A DNA stretch of 64,000 bases from Varroa destructor (GCF_002443255.2 NW_019211456.1:14654229-14718228), one strand, 5' to 3'. Counted from the stretch's first letter, positions 12,035-26,149 are shown. Numbers and translations: made by a program. The notes: generated from the sequence alone by a model not told the origin.

Positions 12035-12114
12035 CATGAGTACTAACTTCTATTTGAAGTTAGTACTCATGAGGTACTCATATAAAGATGACTTAGAGTC
12101 ATCTTTTGAGTACC
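12035..12114. repeat. Two adjacent hairpins
   Basis: The first hairpin (12035-12071) has 16-bp perfect arms, CATGAGTACTAACTTC and its reverse complement, around a 5-base loop. The second (12073-12114) has GGTACTCA/TGAGTACC outside and AAAGATGACT/AGTCATCTTT inside with a 3-base loop. GTACTCA is shared by both, so the pair looks like a nested foldback or two strand-switch events. Confidence 0.8.
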
Positions 12115-14079
12115 AAGCCGTTCATATTCAATATTATCTGGTATTTGAGCTAAATTTTACTCGCGTGCGTTCACATATCCGTGGATTTACCTGATTTTTG
12201 TAAAAATTTAACAAGAAACACAGTGAGTGAAAACAGGCGGCCAATTCAAAATTATTAGGTATGATTTTATCTTTTTCTGTGTACGAAATTAGGTCCATAC
12301 GTTTTCAAACGGTGCTTAGACGTACAATCGCGGAGTAATGCAGGCAAATTGCTACAAGATAAAGAGAGCATTTTTAATACTTTTATACTTTTATGCAAGC
12401 AATATAAAACGGCTACCAAAGAATAATATAAAAACTATAAAATAAGACGTTTTATGTTGTGACAAAATATCAGGCACTGGAAAAAAAATATGTAAAACAA
12501 AACAAAAACAGGTTATTTTTTTCTATCCATCATCTGCATGTATCTTTAACGCTATTGACAGCGCAGTATGTCGAATGGGTTGAAACTGAAATATGATTAT
12601 AATGAATACCTTGTCACGTTGATACACTTATCTTTGACACGATTATGTGCTATTTAAGAAAAGTTTTTTTTTTTATCACCGCTAAAAACTGCTCAGTACT
12701 ATTCAAATGCTGTGCCTAGTCATCTTTATATAGTAAGTGAACAATTGTTGTTGAATATACGCTTGGAAACCCTACTTACTGGGTTTAACAAGCTTTCCGT
12801 GTTAGCATGTTTATCTATCACGGTGCACAAGAAAGTCCTCTAAACATTTAAAGCAGAATATGTTGGACTAACAGGACGAGAATTCTTGACGCGATTTTAT
12901 CGTGTAGCAAAATAGTGCACGAAGTCTAGATTTAAAATACGTATTGATTATTCCTTGCCCCCTACAGTTATAACATATAGGATTTTGCCAAGCTCAGCTC
13001 AGACGTGCCGCCTATCCTATTCGGTCAAGTGAGCTAACGTTGTTTTGTGTGATTCGAATTGGAATCAAAATTTTCCCTAGTTTTAAGAGGAGTACATGAG
13101 ATTCAAACGTGTAGAAGTACTTAGATAGCAAAACAAGCAGCGAGCATGTTCAGCTGAAGCGATTTCACGGAAATTAAAATTCCCTGACTAGTTGCAAGCG
13201 CTCAATTAGGAAATGCTCATAAACTTGAGTTTCTTGTTGTATTAAATATCCACTACTTATTAGCTCGTTTCTAGAATACTCAGCTCAACCGTAGAAACAT
13301 AAGTCATTACATGAACATCTCATAGCATAGATGCTACAAACTTTACCAGCAGCCTAAATGCTACATATTTCAGTAAATGAAAACAGTTAATTTTTTGAAA
13401 AATTTAAACATTTCATTATATCCGGCTCTAACTGAATCAGTTGGTAGGAGCAGAACTTCCTAAATAATAAGTGAATTGTACAAGTAGCTAATTGTATTAC
13501 TTAATAACGTGGAGTTCAGTTGAAATTTTTATTGTAACATTATTCAAGTAAACAAAGATTTAGAGGTTGAAAAAACTCGACTGAGTATAGGTAGTCGATG
13601 TCGTGTAGATTTACGCATCAGATTAGGCAGCTATCCTTCTTTGGCATAAAGACCTCCTTTCGATGTCAGACATACTCATGGAATCAGTCCGCTACAACAC
13701 ATATCGTTACACGTCTTTCTAAACTACTTGAGTTCAATTATGACGATAAGCACAGCTGAATAAAAAGTTTTACAAATCGACAATTATATTTGCCAAGAGT
13801 AATGTAAATCTTCCATGAGGCGCGACGAGAGGTTCTGAATAAGCCTAGACGGTTCGGCTGCCCCTTTTGTCCGCGTAGGGCAGCTATCACAAAATGTTGC
13901 AATATATATACGTATGTAGTCTTGGAATAGCCAACTAACAGGTCAGATTTTTATATTGCTTTTGAGGGCTGGCCGTCCGTGGCTTATGGTTTAGATTCAA
14001 CCGAATGTGTCGCTCTAGTCCGGCTACACCACAGATAGTGAAGATATTTGATATGCACTTCTTGTTTGATGTCGCCGTA

Positions 14080-15110
14080 TTACAGACCTGTCTTTATTAG
14101 GAATCTATTATGTGCCTCCTCGCGCAGGAGGGCGCAATATCCATGGTGACTATGAAGTACCCCAAACACGATAACACTTTTTACCATGAGATTCCGTAGT
14201 ATAAAGCTTTGATGTCGGACGGAACGATCTGACTGTCGAGACATTTCATCATTTCTTTTATTCTGTCCACAATGAAAAACGGCATTGCTCATCGTAGAAG
14301 CCAATATTTCCTGTGCGCAAGTATTTGTCGGTGAACATAGCTAAAATTGCCTTAGGGTTATTATAGTAGCCTGAAACAATAGTAAAGCCTTGTACCCACA
14401 ATTCACTGCTGGCAACGCTTCTTTGCTGTCAACGTCGGAGACCTTGATCGAAAAATTCCACGAACATGAAGCTCAAGGCCCTCTTTGTATTGTGCAACTA
14501 TAGTGCACATCTCCGAGAGAACGTATATGTTAATGAAATAGGCAACATGAGGAAAAGATTCTTTCATACGTTTGACAAATGTCTCTTGAGCAATTAATCT
14601 CTCGGTCCGGAGTCCTTGCAACCTAACCTTTGACGTTCACAATGGCATTTAGGAACCGTTAAATGATATCGGCGAATTTTCCCAGATTTTCCTTGAGATA
14701 TTCGCTGGCAACAACGATCTTCTATGCCTAATTTGGAGCTATAAACATCCTCCTTAAAATAAAAATACCCGATAAATACGATTAGGAGCTCGTCAAAGGT
14801 TTAGTAATGTCAGGGGTCCAACAGCTGTCGTAGAACGGGTATACGTTCGCAATAAACGTTTTCACAGCTTTAGAAAGATCCGTCGAGCCAGATATGAACG
14901 TCATGAAAAGTAGCGTCCCGTAGGGTCTGAATGCTGCCTCTACGGGCATCTCCTTGAGAATCCATCTCGCCTAGCTCAAGACGGGTTAGTGAATTCTGTG
15001 GTGTGACAAGTGAGCGCCTGCCGAATATAAGGGCCAGCATTTTAAGGCATGATCGTAGGCTACTCATAGCAGTAAACGTGACTAGCAGGTCCTTACGCAT
15101 GCCTTCATTC
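14080..15110 (-). pseudogene. Acyl-CoA synthetase/luciferase-like (AMP-binding) pseudogene, copy B
   Basis: Reading the minus strand from 15.1 kb down, the order of motifs is that of an adenylate-forming enzyme. TFHDVHIWLDGSF (about 14880-14915) matches the FHxxG region. VVASEYLKENLGKFADII (about 14680-14735) matches the helix before the GGxxL segment. SFPHVAYFINIYVLSEM (about 14520-14570) matches the YGxSE region. SELWVQGFTIVSGYYNNPKA (about 14350-14410) matches the GELxxxGxxxxxGYxxNPxA core, and LMVKSVIVFGVLHSHHG near 14150-14200 matches the C-terminal VxxVGxPxxxHG. Stops and frameshifts lie between and inside blocks, so no intact enzyme is encoded. It is homologous to copy A, about 5 kb away on the same strand. 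A functional parent is not in this window. Confidence 0.75.
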
Positions 15111-18100
15111 TAAATATATGCAGCAAGTTCCTCCACCTCACGGTTCTACTTTGCAGTACCAAGATACGATTACGAACTATTATTTTTTTCGTGTAATAAC
15201 GTTCATACGATGGTTCAATGGCGATATTTGGCAATAATGCGTAACGGTCAGCGGATTTTACTGCTATCGGATTTCCGTAGTCGTGCGTAATAATAATGAT
15301 AATCACGATAACAATGGCGATTGCGGAAAGATAAATGTACCAAATTTTTTTTCGGACCTTCACATGAATTGAATAAGAGTGTGAAATATCAATTATTTCG
15401 AACTTTCGTTTATCATTGCGAAAAAATACATTTAAAAGTGGGTAGCAACCCCGACATACGGTACGATAATAACTTGTGGACATGTGATTGTAATCACCCT
15501 TTGATAATAGCTATTGCTATCGTATGTTTTCTATGCTTGGCCGTTTCAAACATCATAAAAATGAAGCCACTGTTTACCCACTGGATTATTTACAATGAAG
15601 CTTCATTCAATAAAAATGTATTAATTAAAAGTTTCATAAACGCTAACCTTCCTTTCAGCTTTCATGAAGAGTAAAACTTAAAATAATTACAGTTGTTTGC
15701 GCAAACACGTATTTGAGCAAAATTCATACATTGTGAAGCGCATCATTGATTCAAACAGTGGAAATCGGAACGAGATACGGCCATATATGCTGAACCCCCC
15801 ATTGCAGATTATGACATAATAATAAACAAAAAAAAAAAGAAACAGGCAAAGGTCGACGTCAATAAACGTACGAGAGTGCGACAAAATTTGAAACAACAAC
15901 AGAGAAAAACCCTATTATGCGCTTTCGTTTACCGAAATGCTATCGTGCAATTTGTTTTCCAATATTCTTTTTAGCAACTTTACAAGAGCACAATAAAGAG
16001 GTATTTTAAAAAGTTTGAAAGTCAGATTGTTGCAAAGTTTACCCAGCAAGTAATGTGTGTCGTAGCATTATGAAGATAGGATGTAAAATTTGTCACTTGT
16101 AAAATTTGTTACTGCCGACAAAAAGCAGATATAATTATATTTTTCAAGTAAAACATAATCAATCTTCCGAGCCCTTTTAGTAACTGACTCACAAATATAT
16201 GAGGTGTAAGGCCTTGCGACGGGCTAATATCTTTGCGTGATGTCCGACATGCTTCATTAAATGGTCACTAATTATTACGAAAAAAATATGGAAAAGGTCG
16301 TGCATTGTATTGTTCTCTGTGCGCAATATAAATTTCATAAATTATGAACAATGCTTGGTCATGTGGGAAAGATGACGATCTTGCTTTTCCATGGCTCGCT
16401 GCAAATGCCAGAATATACAACAGTGGTGAAATTTGTATACAATCATGAGAATACCTATATTATTATTATCTAAAAGCATTTTAGCTAAAAATACCCAAAA
16501 TAGCAGAAGAATTACAGTATATGATGTATTGCACCATGATAAGGTACGAAATGAAGTGAAAAAAATCTCTCTTTTGCCGTTAGTGTATATGTTTTTTCAG
16601 CCTATTCGACACAGCGTTATATCAAACAAGTCGAAATAACATTATTATAATAAAAATTGTGATTGTCATTTTACTGCATTGTGCAGTATCTTGTTTATGT
16701 ACTTATCTGTGTACTTCGAGATGATTACGTAATATTTCGAGAAACACTTTTTCAGAGAATGATCTTATTCGGCATTGTTCGAGTGTTATGTTTCTTTCCT
16801 ACGCCCATGGCACGTAGTGATTCTCGTAAGAAATAAACTTTCCAAGTTAGTAACATCTATAGTAGAATAAGTGTAATAGAATAAAAGAAACCATTTTTGT
16901 CAAAAATTTCATTTGATAAATATGTACCTTACGTGGCCCTGACGTCGTACTATAAGGGCTTCTCGTATTATTCATTAACTGAACTCTGTTAATAATTGAT
17001 TCTATTATTTAATAACGTACTGTTTGGTTGAGCAAGGCAAGACGATTGCAAAGGTTAAAAAGAGCTTTGAAAGAGATCTTCGACATACCGACTGATCAAA
17101 AGGTGTGAGAGAAACTCGTGCATCACTCCACGTTGGAGCATGCTCTCCTGCGTTAGCAAGCGCTCCCCTGGCTAGGGGAATGCAATATTCTATTCGATCA
17201 TATACACAACGACTAAATACGCACCCGGTATTTAGTCAGAATGTAATTGTGTAGCTTCGCCAAACCAAGGCAATGATTAGTTCTCCTAATTTAAGCGGCC
17301 GAAGTCCTCCACACATTATGACTCCATGCCGACATTGAATCTTCCGATTAGAATAATTTCGATCGTAGAAGAAAATGCGTCCTTTTTGAACGCAATGCTC
17401 GAGAGCTATTAGCTACAAAACATCTAACGGCATAGGGTTGAGTTGGGTTGCGTGTAAACGTTGAGAGGGTCACAATGTGCAATCGGCCAAAACCTGCGCC
17501 GTCTAAGGCTTTGCGCTCAATCTTAGCTGTCAGTGCGTAGCTGAGCAGAGCACTGAAAGGAACTCGTTTTCTTCTTATATTATTATATATTATTCTCGTC
17601 TGCCTTGACATAACCAGAACTGAACTTCGCATGGCAATTGACTATATCTATTCATCAAAGAAGTAAGCATTACTTCGAAATAAAAAAAATACAGTATAGT
17701 TACTAGAAGAAATTTACTCGACAATCTTTAACTAGTGCTCTAAGTAGCTAATACGATCTTCAGATTTATGCTTATGGCGTTTTGATAATTTATGATTCTT
17801 ACAGGGGCATTTAGGGGAGACTGATCCGACGGACGGAGTTCTAGCAAAGCAAATGTCAAACTCGTCCAACTGTTTCGAGGCCGTTATCATAACAGAAACG
17901 CATTTTCGGCGGCACACGAATTTCGCATTGGATTTTCGGTAAATATCGTATATCACATTAGTATGCACTGCTATGTTCTCATAATGGAATCCCTAAATTT
18001 CTCTAAATGAGCTTACATAACGTGGCCTCTGTAACTCCACCGTTCAGTCAAAAAGTAAACTAGTGGCTAAAAATAACACCTTGAAGATATATGTACAGTT

Positions 18101-19508
18101 ATTGGTTTTTTACAAAGTTGCCGTCGTTTGAAAGGCGAGAGCTTGGACGATGCATAAAGGTAGAGATCAACCAACCCTTCTATCACGACTATGCTTATCC
18201 ATCAAGCATGGGAATACGTAAAAACGTAACAGTAGCTTATACATGTATTGCGTATTCAATAGATGCACATCTTACACACTGGAGGGCATCGAATACATTT
18301 AGTCGCTAGTTCTATAATAGTTATGGTAAAAGAAGAATTCGAGGATCAAAAATAGTGCCACGTAATTTGCATCACAAAATACTCAAGGAGCAAGAGGAGT
18401 CAGACACTCCGCTGTTGATAGCGGTCGTCATGCTAATAGAGAACATATTGAGCATTGCCGGAAACAAAGCAGAATACCAGGCTAACGTTTAGTTGCTAGA
18501 ATAGAAAACTACATTTTAATGGTGATGCTAACATTGGCGTGAATTAGACGATTTAGAGGAGTCTGACGATGCCCGCACGACTTCAGTCCACATGACTGTC
18601 TCTTGGTGCATTACGTGCTACACAATTCCGATTGGTACCACATATTAGGGAAACTGACGTCGGGGGAACCACGAAACGGCATGGGCAGGTTGTTCTATAA
18701 TAAGCGACGTTATGATCATAAAATGTAATGGCAATGACTAAAAACCATTAGTGTATTCTATGTAAAAGAACCAGATAAAGATCCTATTAGACTCTGATAT
18801 ATAACATTATTTGGAGCTAGCTAACGAGGAATCAAATAAACCGATTTTATTTAATTGTATAACGTTTACACGGATCGCCTTGACTCACCGAAGTGTCCCT
18901 GTTGAAAACACCGCTTTTTCGGTATATTGCCTATGAATTTTCAACGACATATATGCGTATACGTATATTATGGTATCGCTGTTGACGGTGCACATTATTA
19001 ATTCTTCTATTTATCAACTTCACCCGGTTAAGGAATAGGATATAAATAGCATATAAGCGAAACAATGTAATCAATGGTCAATACAGCTTCGAAGTGGTCG
19101 TGAGGACTCGTTTGTTTCAGTCTATGAGGCAGGATAATGTTTGCTCTTCGAATACGTCACCGACTATGCCGTTACGGGTCGACTAATAACACCAAAAACT
19201 CTGAAAGTGTTCGATTGACCAGGGTGATTCTGACTGAGGAAATAGTTCATTCAGGGTTTGACTAAGATGAGAAGCGTGACGTTTGACCTACTGTTTCGTT
19301 TAGCACTGTGTTTTCGAAGGTATTAGCTTCCCGCAATGCTTGTGCATTAACCCTACCTCTTACTATTTATTGAGGTGAACGGATTCTCTCTCCTAGTCTC
19401 TATCTATATAACTGTCGGTAGAACGGGGATTAACCAGACAGTAGTGCTAATATGCATTCTTGTGAGAATACTAACGTTCTGTCTAATAACGAAATGTTTT
19501 TTAATTAG
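15111..19508. other. Stretch without a supported gene
   Basis: The sequence at about 15450-15560 resembles 10790-10930 (the left arm of the long inverted repeat), and 16110-16230 resembles 11790-11910. Both observations suggest that the duplication that gave the two pseudogenes carried flanking DNA. A small hairpin, GACTAAATAC with its reverse complement, sits at 17211-17237. Open frames near 15.1-15.7, 17.3-17.6 and 17.7-18.0 kb have no recognisable motif and no convincing splice sites. Confidence 0.4.
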
Positions 19509-19654
19509 CGCCTTCGGTCCTCATCTGTAAGGGTGGCAGTGAAGTAGCAGTTGGTTTATCTGGGCCGATACTGCAAGCCAACAAACCGTCGATTGTCCTA
19601 CTCCTAGACCTGGTGAAAACTTTTGGCATGCCCTACTGCACAGATGCACAGAAG
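19509..19654 (+). CDS. Candidate orphan coding exon
   Basis: A T-rich tract ending in TTAATTAG is followed by an open frame (2 + 144 nt) ending at AAG with a GTATAT donor. The 48 codons have a protein-like composition, with GGSEVAVGLSGPILQANKPS followed by a hydrophobic stretch and DLVKTFGMPYCTDAQK. An in-frame TAA lies just upstream of the acceptor, so the frame does not start as a free ORF. I do not recognise the protein and found no partner exon nearby. The donor is weak; it may be a relic. Confidence 0.3.
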
Positions 19655-22600
19655 GTATATTATAAAATCGAATCAATTTTTTGTGTTTGTTTTCCATTCG
19701 CCGTTTCATCATACCAAACGCCGACTAAAAAACTGTAAAGACATATTTTCGCATGCATAGGCCGACGCGATTCTAAGTTCAAATTTGCCGTATTTTGATA
19801 CGATTGTCGAAAACAGAAGTTTGTCCCGCCATTTTTCGACATCTCTTAAATTTACATGCCACAGTTTCTGTTTAGTCATCCATTGGACGTAGGGCTAAAC
19901 TAATAGCGACCCTGTTTGCCGTTCAGGAGAAATTATGCTCATTTTAACAATGCTGCGCTTATGTTAGGCTATCTGAACGGCTTTTAGATGTCAGTTATCT
20001 GTGAATGGTTTCCACTTTTATAAACACTTCAAAATAACGCTACAGATACCAGTTAAATGAACAATATCGTACAAGTTTCTTGATTTCGAGACGTCGAACG
20101 TAAGTCCTTATTTAAGTGTGTTTTTCGTCAATGCGATTCCAATTGGTTACCTGTTTTTCTGCAAGTTGGAATTTAATTAAAAGCTTAAATAGGTACATAG
20201 CTCTCTATTGCAAACTACGAAAGAACTAGTAAATCGTCTAGAGATAAGGTTAGTTTTTAGGAGTTTAATCTCGTTAAGCTTCGTTTCTAGATTTTTGGCA
20301 CGGTAGCATGTGGAGCTTAAGCCATGGTTTTCCCGAGTATCTCTCCTAACACTAGTCTGACTGTTGAGGTAACATTTTCGAAAAAATGCATTCTAACTAC
20401 ACCTATATATAGCTATTATGTGGGATGAAAGTACCGTGGAAAGCTCCGCTTGATGTAATTGGATATAAAACAATTATATTTCCGAAGTAGACTTTACGCG
20501 CGATATGACTTTAATTCGTTCTCACTTCGATTCGTCACCTTGTATGACGCTCACTATTGTGTGACCTTAGCAGATTATAGCGGACGCTATGATTGTGTCA
20601 GCTGAATTAGTATGCTCGGTAACCGCTAGAGGGCCATGCTAAAGTCGGCAGCGAAAGTTGTAGACGGTCATGGGTTAGCTAGAACAGGCATAAACAAGCC
20701 GTATGTTTCGCCTCGCAGGTGAACGACACTGTGGTACGCTCATAGTGACGAAATGAAAAATGATCTTTTTACAAGAATGAACATGATCATGGCACAACTG
20801 GCTGAACTTATTCTACTCAAATGTTAACGCAAACACTTATATTACCTCTTACATAAAAAGATTTTTACCCCTTACGATAGTACTTCGTATCGTGCTACTG
20901 CATTTCCCAGCGTCGAAGGAGGTTCTTACGAAGCTTGCTTTACCGATGAATATATGGTCGACATGTAAAATCAATTGTAGCTCGAGTCTTCGGTTTCGTT
21001 TTCTTTTCGTGGCAAGCTTCGCACCGTGGCGATCCTGATACACACCGACGATAAATATAAACAAGCCGATATTGCTCTCATGTAAATTATGAAGCATGCT
21101 AAGTTCGCCGGTGCTCTTATGTCGGCTAGTTCTGGGACCTTCGAGCTGAAGCATTTTATCGATTATCTAGTACGCTGGACAGAATATACGCAGATGTAAT
21201 ATCTACTTGCGAAGTAAATGGTATGTCTAATAGGATAGTCTATTCTAGTACACTGAAAAAAAATAGCAGTCCTACCAAGCCAGCAATTCCATTTTTTCAG
21301 TATAAAATTCAATTATTGTCTCGCAATTGTTAGAATTACTTCTGCCTGCCGCTTAAGAAGTTACTGAGGTTGAGCTCAAAACTATGCACAGGGACGGATC
21401 GCGCGGAGGAGTATTTGTAGATGTTTGTCGCGACAAACTTGATGTCGTCTTCCCGTAATTTGTCGTCGTATGAATACGTAATAGCCTAATAGGCATATTT
21501 GTTGCCGGGCAAAGTTAATCGTATACGTGCCAACTATCGAAACAGTTTCCCGCGTAGCAAAACAGGGAAAAATGGCAGCTTAAGCGAAACTAACTGCCTC
21601 TCGCACAAAAGCTTTGTTTACGTATCAATATCGTTTCACCATTGTTCTTTGCGTGTTTGATATGGAGGATGATGCATTCGTGAAAATGCTGCGTCGTGGC
21701 AATAATGATGCTAAATTAGGTCGAGCCCTCACAATTGGCGAAATATTTTTCCTTAATGGAGAGGTATTTCTCTGTCATTTCGTCCTTCGTAACGCGTCAG
21801 CTCCAGTTCCTTCCGCATTTCCCACGTCTGAAAATAATACTGCACCAGCGTTATCCATGCTGATGTATCATCAAATGTACAAAAATATATCTATTATAAG
21901 CTATTAGGTTAAGGCTATTACAGAGTAGCTGACCGCTACTAGACGTTACTTCTATTTTAAATGTAGTGAGCCTTCTACCTCTACACAGGTCAAATGTGTT
22001 TTGAAAGAGTGTGTTTAATAACATTGTTTTATTTTTCAATCTTTTTGGCAACGTCGCTTAGTTTCAGGTATCAGAAACCCAGACGCCGCGCCAACGCATG
22101 TATTAGCAAAATGAACAAACAGCGACAATAGCATTTGCAGTAGATAAAATATAGATATGATTGAAAGTTTCAGATAAAAACAACGTTAACTTGAAAAGAA
22201 ACGGGTTCACATTTCTTGAATTTAATTCTCATATGAACTCAACCATCCAAACATTATATGTTTTTACTTGCGGCGCACGTCATGCTGGGTAATATTTTAG
22301 TCAAAAAGAGAACCAACTATCGCCGAAAATGCGTCTCGTTTCGAACAAAACTCTTAACAGGGCGCCCGTCAAAGTCAAGATGAGATTCATAAATATCTTT
22401 GTAGTACTTGGATTTTCAGTCGGCCATCGATCGATCTGAGAAGTTTTCATGTGGCCTAGTTCTACCATTCAATAACCCGGCTATAATCAATAATCCGGGT
22501 AATTCGTACCCGGCCACGCTAATGTCCAATTAACGATGAACGGGACGGCAACACAAGCGTATACAGGTGCGCTTCACTCGTGAGAAAAAAACATTGTACA

Positions 22601-25600
22601 TATACGAGGAGATTGTACATTAATTTTGCGAGAATATACTTTTCCGCTGATATCGGTTTATTAAGCCCTAAGGTCTCCGAATAGCTAAAAAGGAATGCTT
22701 TCTTCAGAAGCTTCAAGAGGAGTATCCGGAGGAGTCAAATTCAGCAAGTTGTGTCTGCAGTATTTTATCTTTTGGGCCTCTTTGGAGGCTTAGAATGACG
22801 GGACTGAGTTGAGCTGCTATTATTTGTTGATCGTATGTTTTGCTTGATTAATGTTAGTGCTATATGGGGGCATATTCACCATACTTGGTCCAATGTATTG
22901 ACTTTTGAATTCTTATTGTTCGTGTCCATACCTTTTTTCTTCTCATTTGAAGTGTAATGCCGACCCATTTTGTTACCGGGCTATGTGGCTTTTAATAAAA
23001 GCCCAAAGAATAGGGAACCTCAAAAACTTACTGTAACCCCCAACATGTTGGTACATGTTTTGATCATGTAAGGTCTCCGGCTGAAACATCGAAAGGTGCT
23101 ACGTAAAATTTATGGAAACTTATTCCATATAATTTTTTAAAATGCTAGTAGGCTTTGAGTGTTAATTGTTTATTATTGACTCCACAGCGAGAAAAATACA
23201 GGCTACGATTCCGTTTCTGCTTATCTTTTTAACAAGAGTTCTTAGAACGTGTATTTGTAGGCTGATTGGTTGTCCATTGAAATTATTGGTAGGAATTGAT
23301 TTTGCACTGATTGAATGTGTTTAGCTAGTTTAGCATATACGTTTCCAATGGAATCAGTTATTAGTATAAAACAACGAGTCGTTGATTTCCCTGTCAAACG
23401 AGCCGGTCGCCAGTTACGCATTTATGATCTTTTCGGTGCCATATCTTAACAAACAAATTCAACAATTGCTTCACTGCGCACCCTTACCTAAACAGAAATG
23501 AGAACCAAGGGGTTTGGAGTTTGATGCCTTTTGAATTATTATGCATATTCTATCCGTGGAGACTAGCTGGATACTCTAAGCCCAATTGACCTAGTAAAGA
23601 TCGCTAGCGATTCTATTAAAAGCATGCAAGATACGATGGAGAGCACGTATATGGATGGTATACACGGTTTACTGCATCGTACAGGCGGGTAAGACTACCT
23701 TTAATAGCACTCGAGACAGAATTAGTATTAATGATGAGGCTCGTCAGCGTTTAACGATTAACACGAAATTAGGCAGGGAATTATCAAGTTCGACCGCATC
23801 TTCACACACTCATTGCAGGACTAACTAATCGACACTGTAGAAACGTTCTTCAAAGCTTTTTTCGCCTCGATCAAGTACATTTCCATAATTTCCGGTATCA
23901 CTTGTAGTACACTTTTCTTCGAGTACGAAAGAATTCTATTATAGATACAATAATAATCGGTACCGAGTGGGGAAGAATCACAGGCTCTCGATCGGAAATC
24001 TCCGATGTTTCCAATAGATTTGCTCTTAAATTTTTTTTATTGACATATATCACAAGCTCATATACGTTTATTAGATAAAACGTATAAGAAACTAATGTAT
24101 TTTTTGTCAGTCACATTATTATAGGTGTAAAATTGGCCGGCTCAAAGCTTGAAATTATTTTCAGTCTCAGCAGATTTTTTTCATCCAGACTTTTCATCCA
24201 GTTTTACAATAAAATAGTGTTTAGCTCGCTCTGCCTGGAAGCTGCTCTGATGGGCCAACTTCATCTAGAAATTTTTAACTTAATGTTATACGAGACTTGG
24301 CCCGGCCAGCTGGCAGTTATATCAAAAAAATATAACAGTTCCAATCAAAGCCTTGTACTATACTGATCGTTTTAACGTTTCTAACAACTATACTATATTT
24401 TTCAATATTGGAAGGTGCCGAAGACGTAATAGCTTGTCCGGCAAAGTTTAAAGGCCGTCATTAAATAGTAAAGGCTGTCTGTACATTTTATTCGCATACG
24501 TTATATCACACTCTCAGCAACTGAAATATCAATTGATCATGTATGCATGGTACCCTCTGTAAAGTTGAATAGATGTAAGTGATAAAGTTGGAATTTATTA
24601 TTATCTAGCGCTTGACGCGACGCAATTCATTCGAGAGAACTCTATGACTGAATTGACCTTCAGAGTTTTCGGTTACGAAAATAGTTCCACGATGTATGGT
24701 AACTTGTATCGTCAAATCATCCGTGTAACAATCGTTGTTTGTGAAGGCTGGCCACGCTGCACTGCTATACCAAAGTGATTCTATTAAAGAAACAACTTAA
24801 TAAATACCTGTTGCATAAGCGTGCACCTTATTCGTGTATTCGCTGAGTGAAGGCAGCGCTGTTTCTACCCCAAAACCGTCGACGGACACGAGATGTCTTG
24901 CTCCTTTCGGACTAATAGACCAAACGTGTGATACTATTTAAAGCAAATTACTACCTCAAAACAAGACTTGGTTTTTGCCTTTTTACGAATTAAATATTTT
25001 CCTATTTTCTGGATAATGTTGCAATTCGGCCATTTTTTCGTTGTGTAGCTATTATAGACAGAGCTCGATGGAGAGGCGAACGTAACTATTCATTGTTGAG
25101 CATTTCCATTAGTACAAATGGCTATGAATAACATATCCAAGATCCGTATGCTTCAACACGTAATATAATTGTTATTACTACGCTATAGTGTGTTTAATTT
25201 TATTGACCAACTACTTATAGATTAGGATGAGCCCTTTGATGGGCTAAAAACATTTGAAGCCATCCCATGTTGATCGCATAAAATGTCTACACGGACATTT
25301 TTTTGTATTAATGATGTTTCTGATAATAAAGTTTTTGTGCATTGGATATAGATCATTCTGATGGCAATTATCGCTACCATTACCTAGGTCAGGCCCCAGA
25401 TTAACATCTACAACATTTACTTAATAATGGCCACCCCCTGGACTTTAGTAGGGTGCCAGTTTTCGAGGATGCCAAACGAAAATCCTATTCAATTGGGAGA
25501 ACTTCCTTTACGCATCTCGTTTTTCCAGCAAATCAATTGATTTATCCTCTGTGATACGGTATGTCCGAGTAAATTCGCTTAGCCACTAACTGCAGTTTGA

Positions 25601-26149
25601 CCTTCACCGGTAGGAATAACTTAAATTTTCTATCAAGTAGCTTGCGTGCTATTTCAAAATAAGATGTGTGCACACTTCCGAAACACTACACACAGACCTG
25701 TCTATTTTTCTTGAAATTAGCCATAAGTTTATTTGAAACTGAGCAAAACGCCCGCGATTAAGCCCGAAAAGAATAGCATAAAATGAATAAATAAATATTA
25801 TATATATATATATATATATACAAATGTGCATAGTATCATTATATACATTTTACAGTACAGTGGTCGATTTCGTCAAATGCTTGAGCAAAACCAATATTTT
25901 CGCGATTGGAAACCGAACTAATTTTAGGCATCTACTTCTAGCACGTAGGAACTAAAACTAGTATATACCAGAACTATTTGATAACTCTTATTCTTGTTCC
26001 AGTGTTATCACGATCGGCTATCTATCGACGACATAGGCTACAATCAATCACCCCATACAGCTATTAAACCCCATACAGCCATACAGCTGGAGGGGTGTTT
26101 GTTAGCCCTGGATTCTGTCGTTCAAAAAAAGAAGAGGTCCCCACTAAAT
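19655..26149. other. Long stretch without a supported gene
   Basis: I found no gene here. An open frame at 21614-21907 (plus) contains MEDDAFVKMLRRGNNDAKLG and a possible GT donor near 21761, but has no recognisable domain or clear acceptor. A (TA)n run occupies about 25797-25820. A TTTATT at 25728-25733, read on the minus strand as AATAAA, could serve the aminotransferase gene. The rest is AT-rich DNA in which I see nothing definite. Confidence 0.35.

Larger units (their letters stand above)
10111..14079. other. Repeat-rich stretch between the two pseudogenes
   Basis: No coding exon is supported. The stretch holds the 261-bp inverted repeat, AT microsatellites and a pair of adjacent hairpins near 12.05 kb. 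A block at about 11790-11910 resembles 16110-16230 downstream of pseudogene copy B, so part of it belongs to the same old duplication. Confidence 0.4.

Noticed and set aside
15082..15483. 133-residue minus-strand frame with a long Ile/Val run
   Set aside because: The hydrophobic run comes from an ATT/ATA-rich simple sequence; flanks resemble the duplicated non-coding DNA near 10.8 kb.
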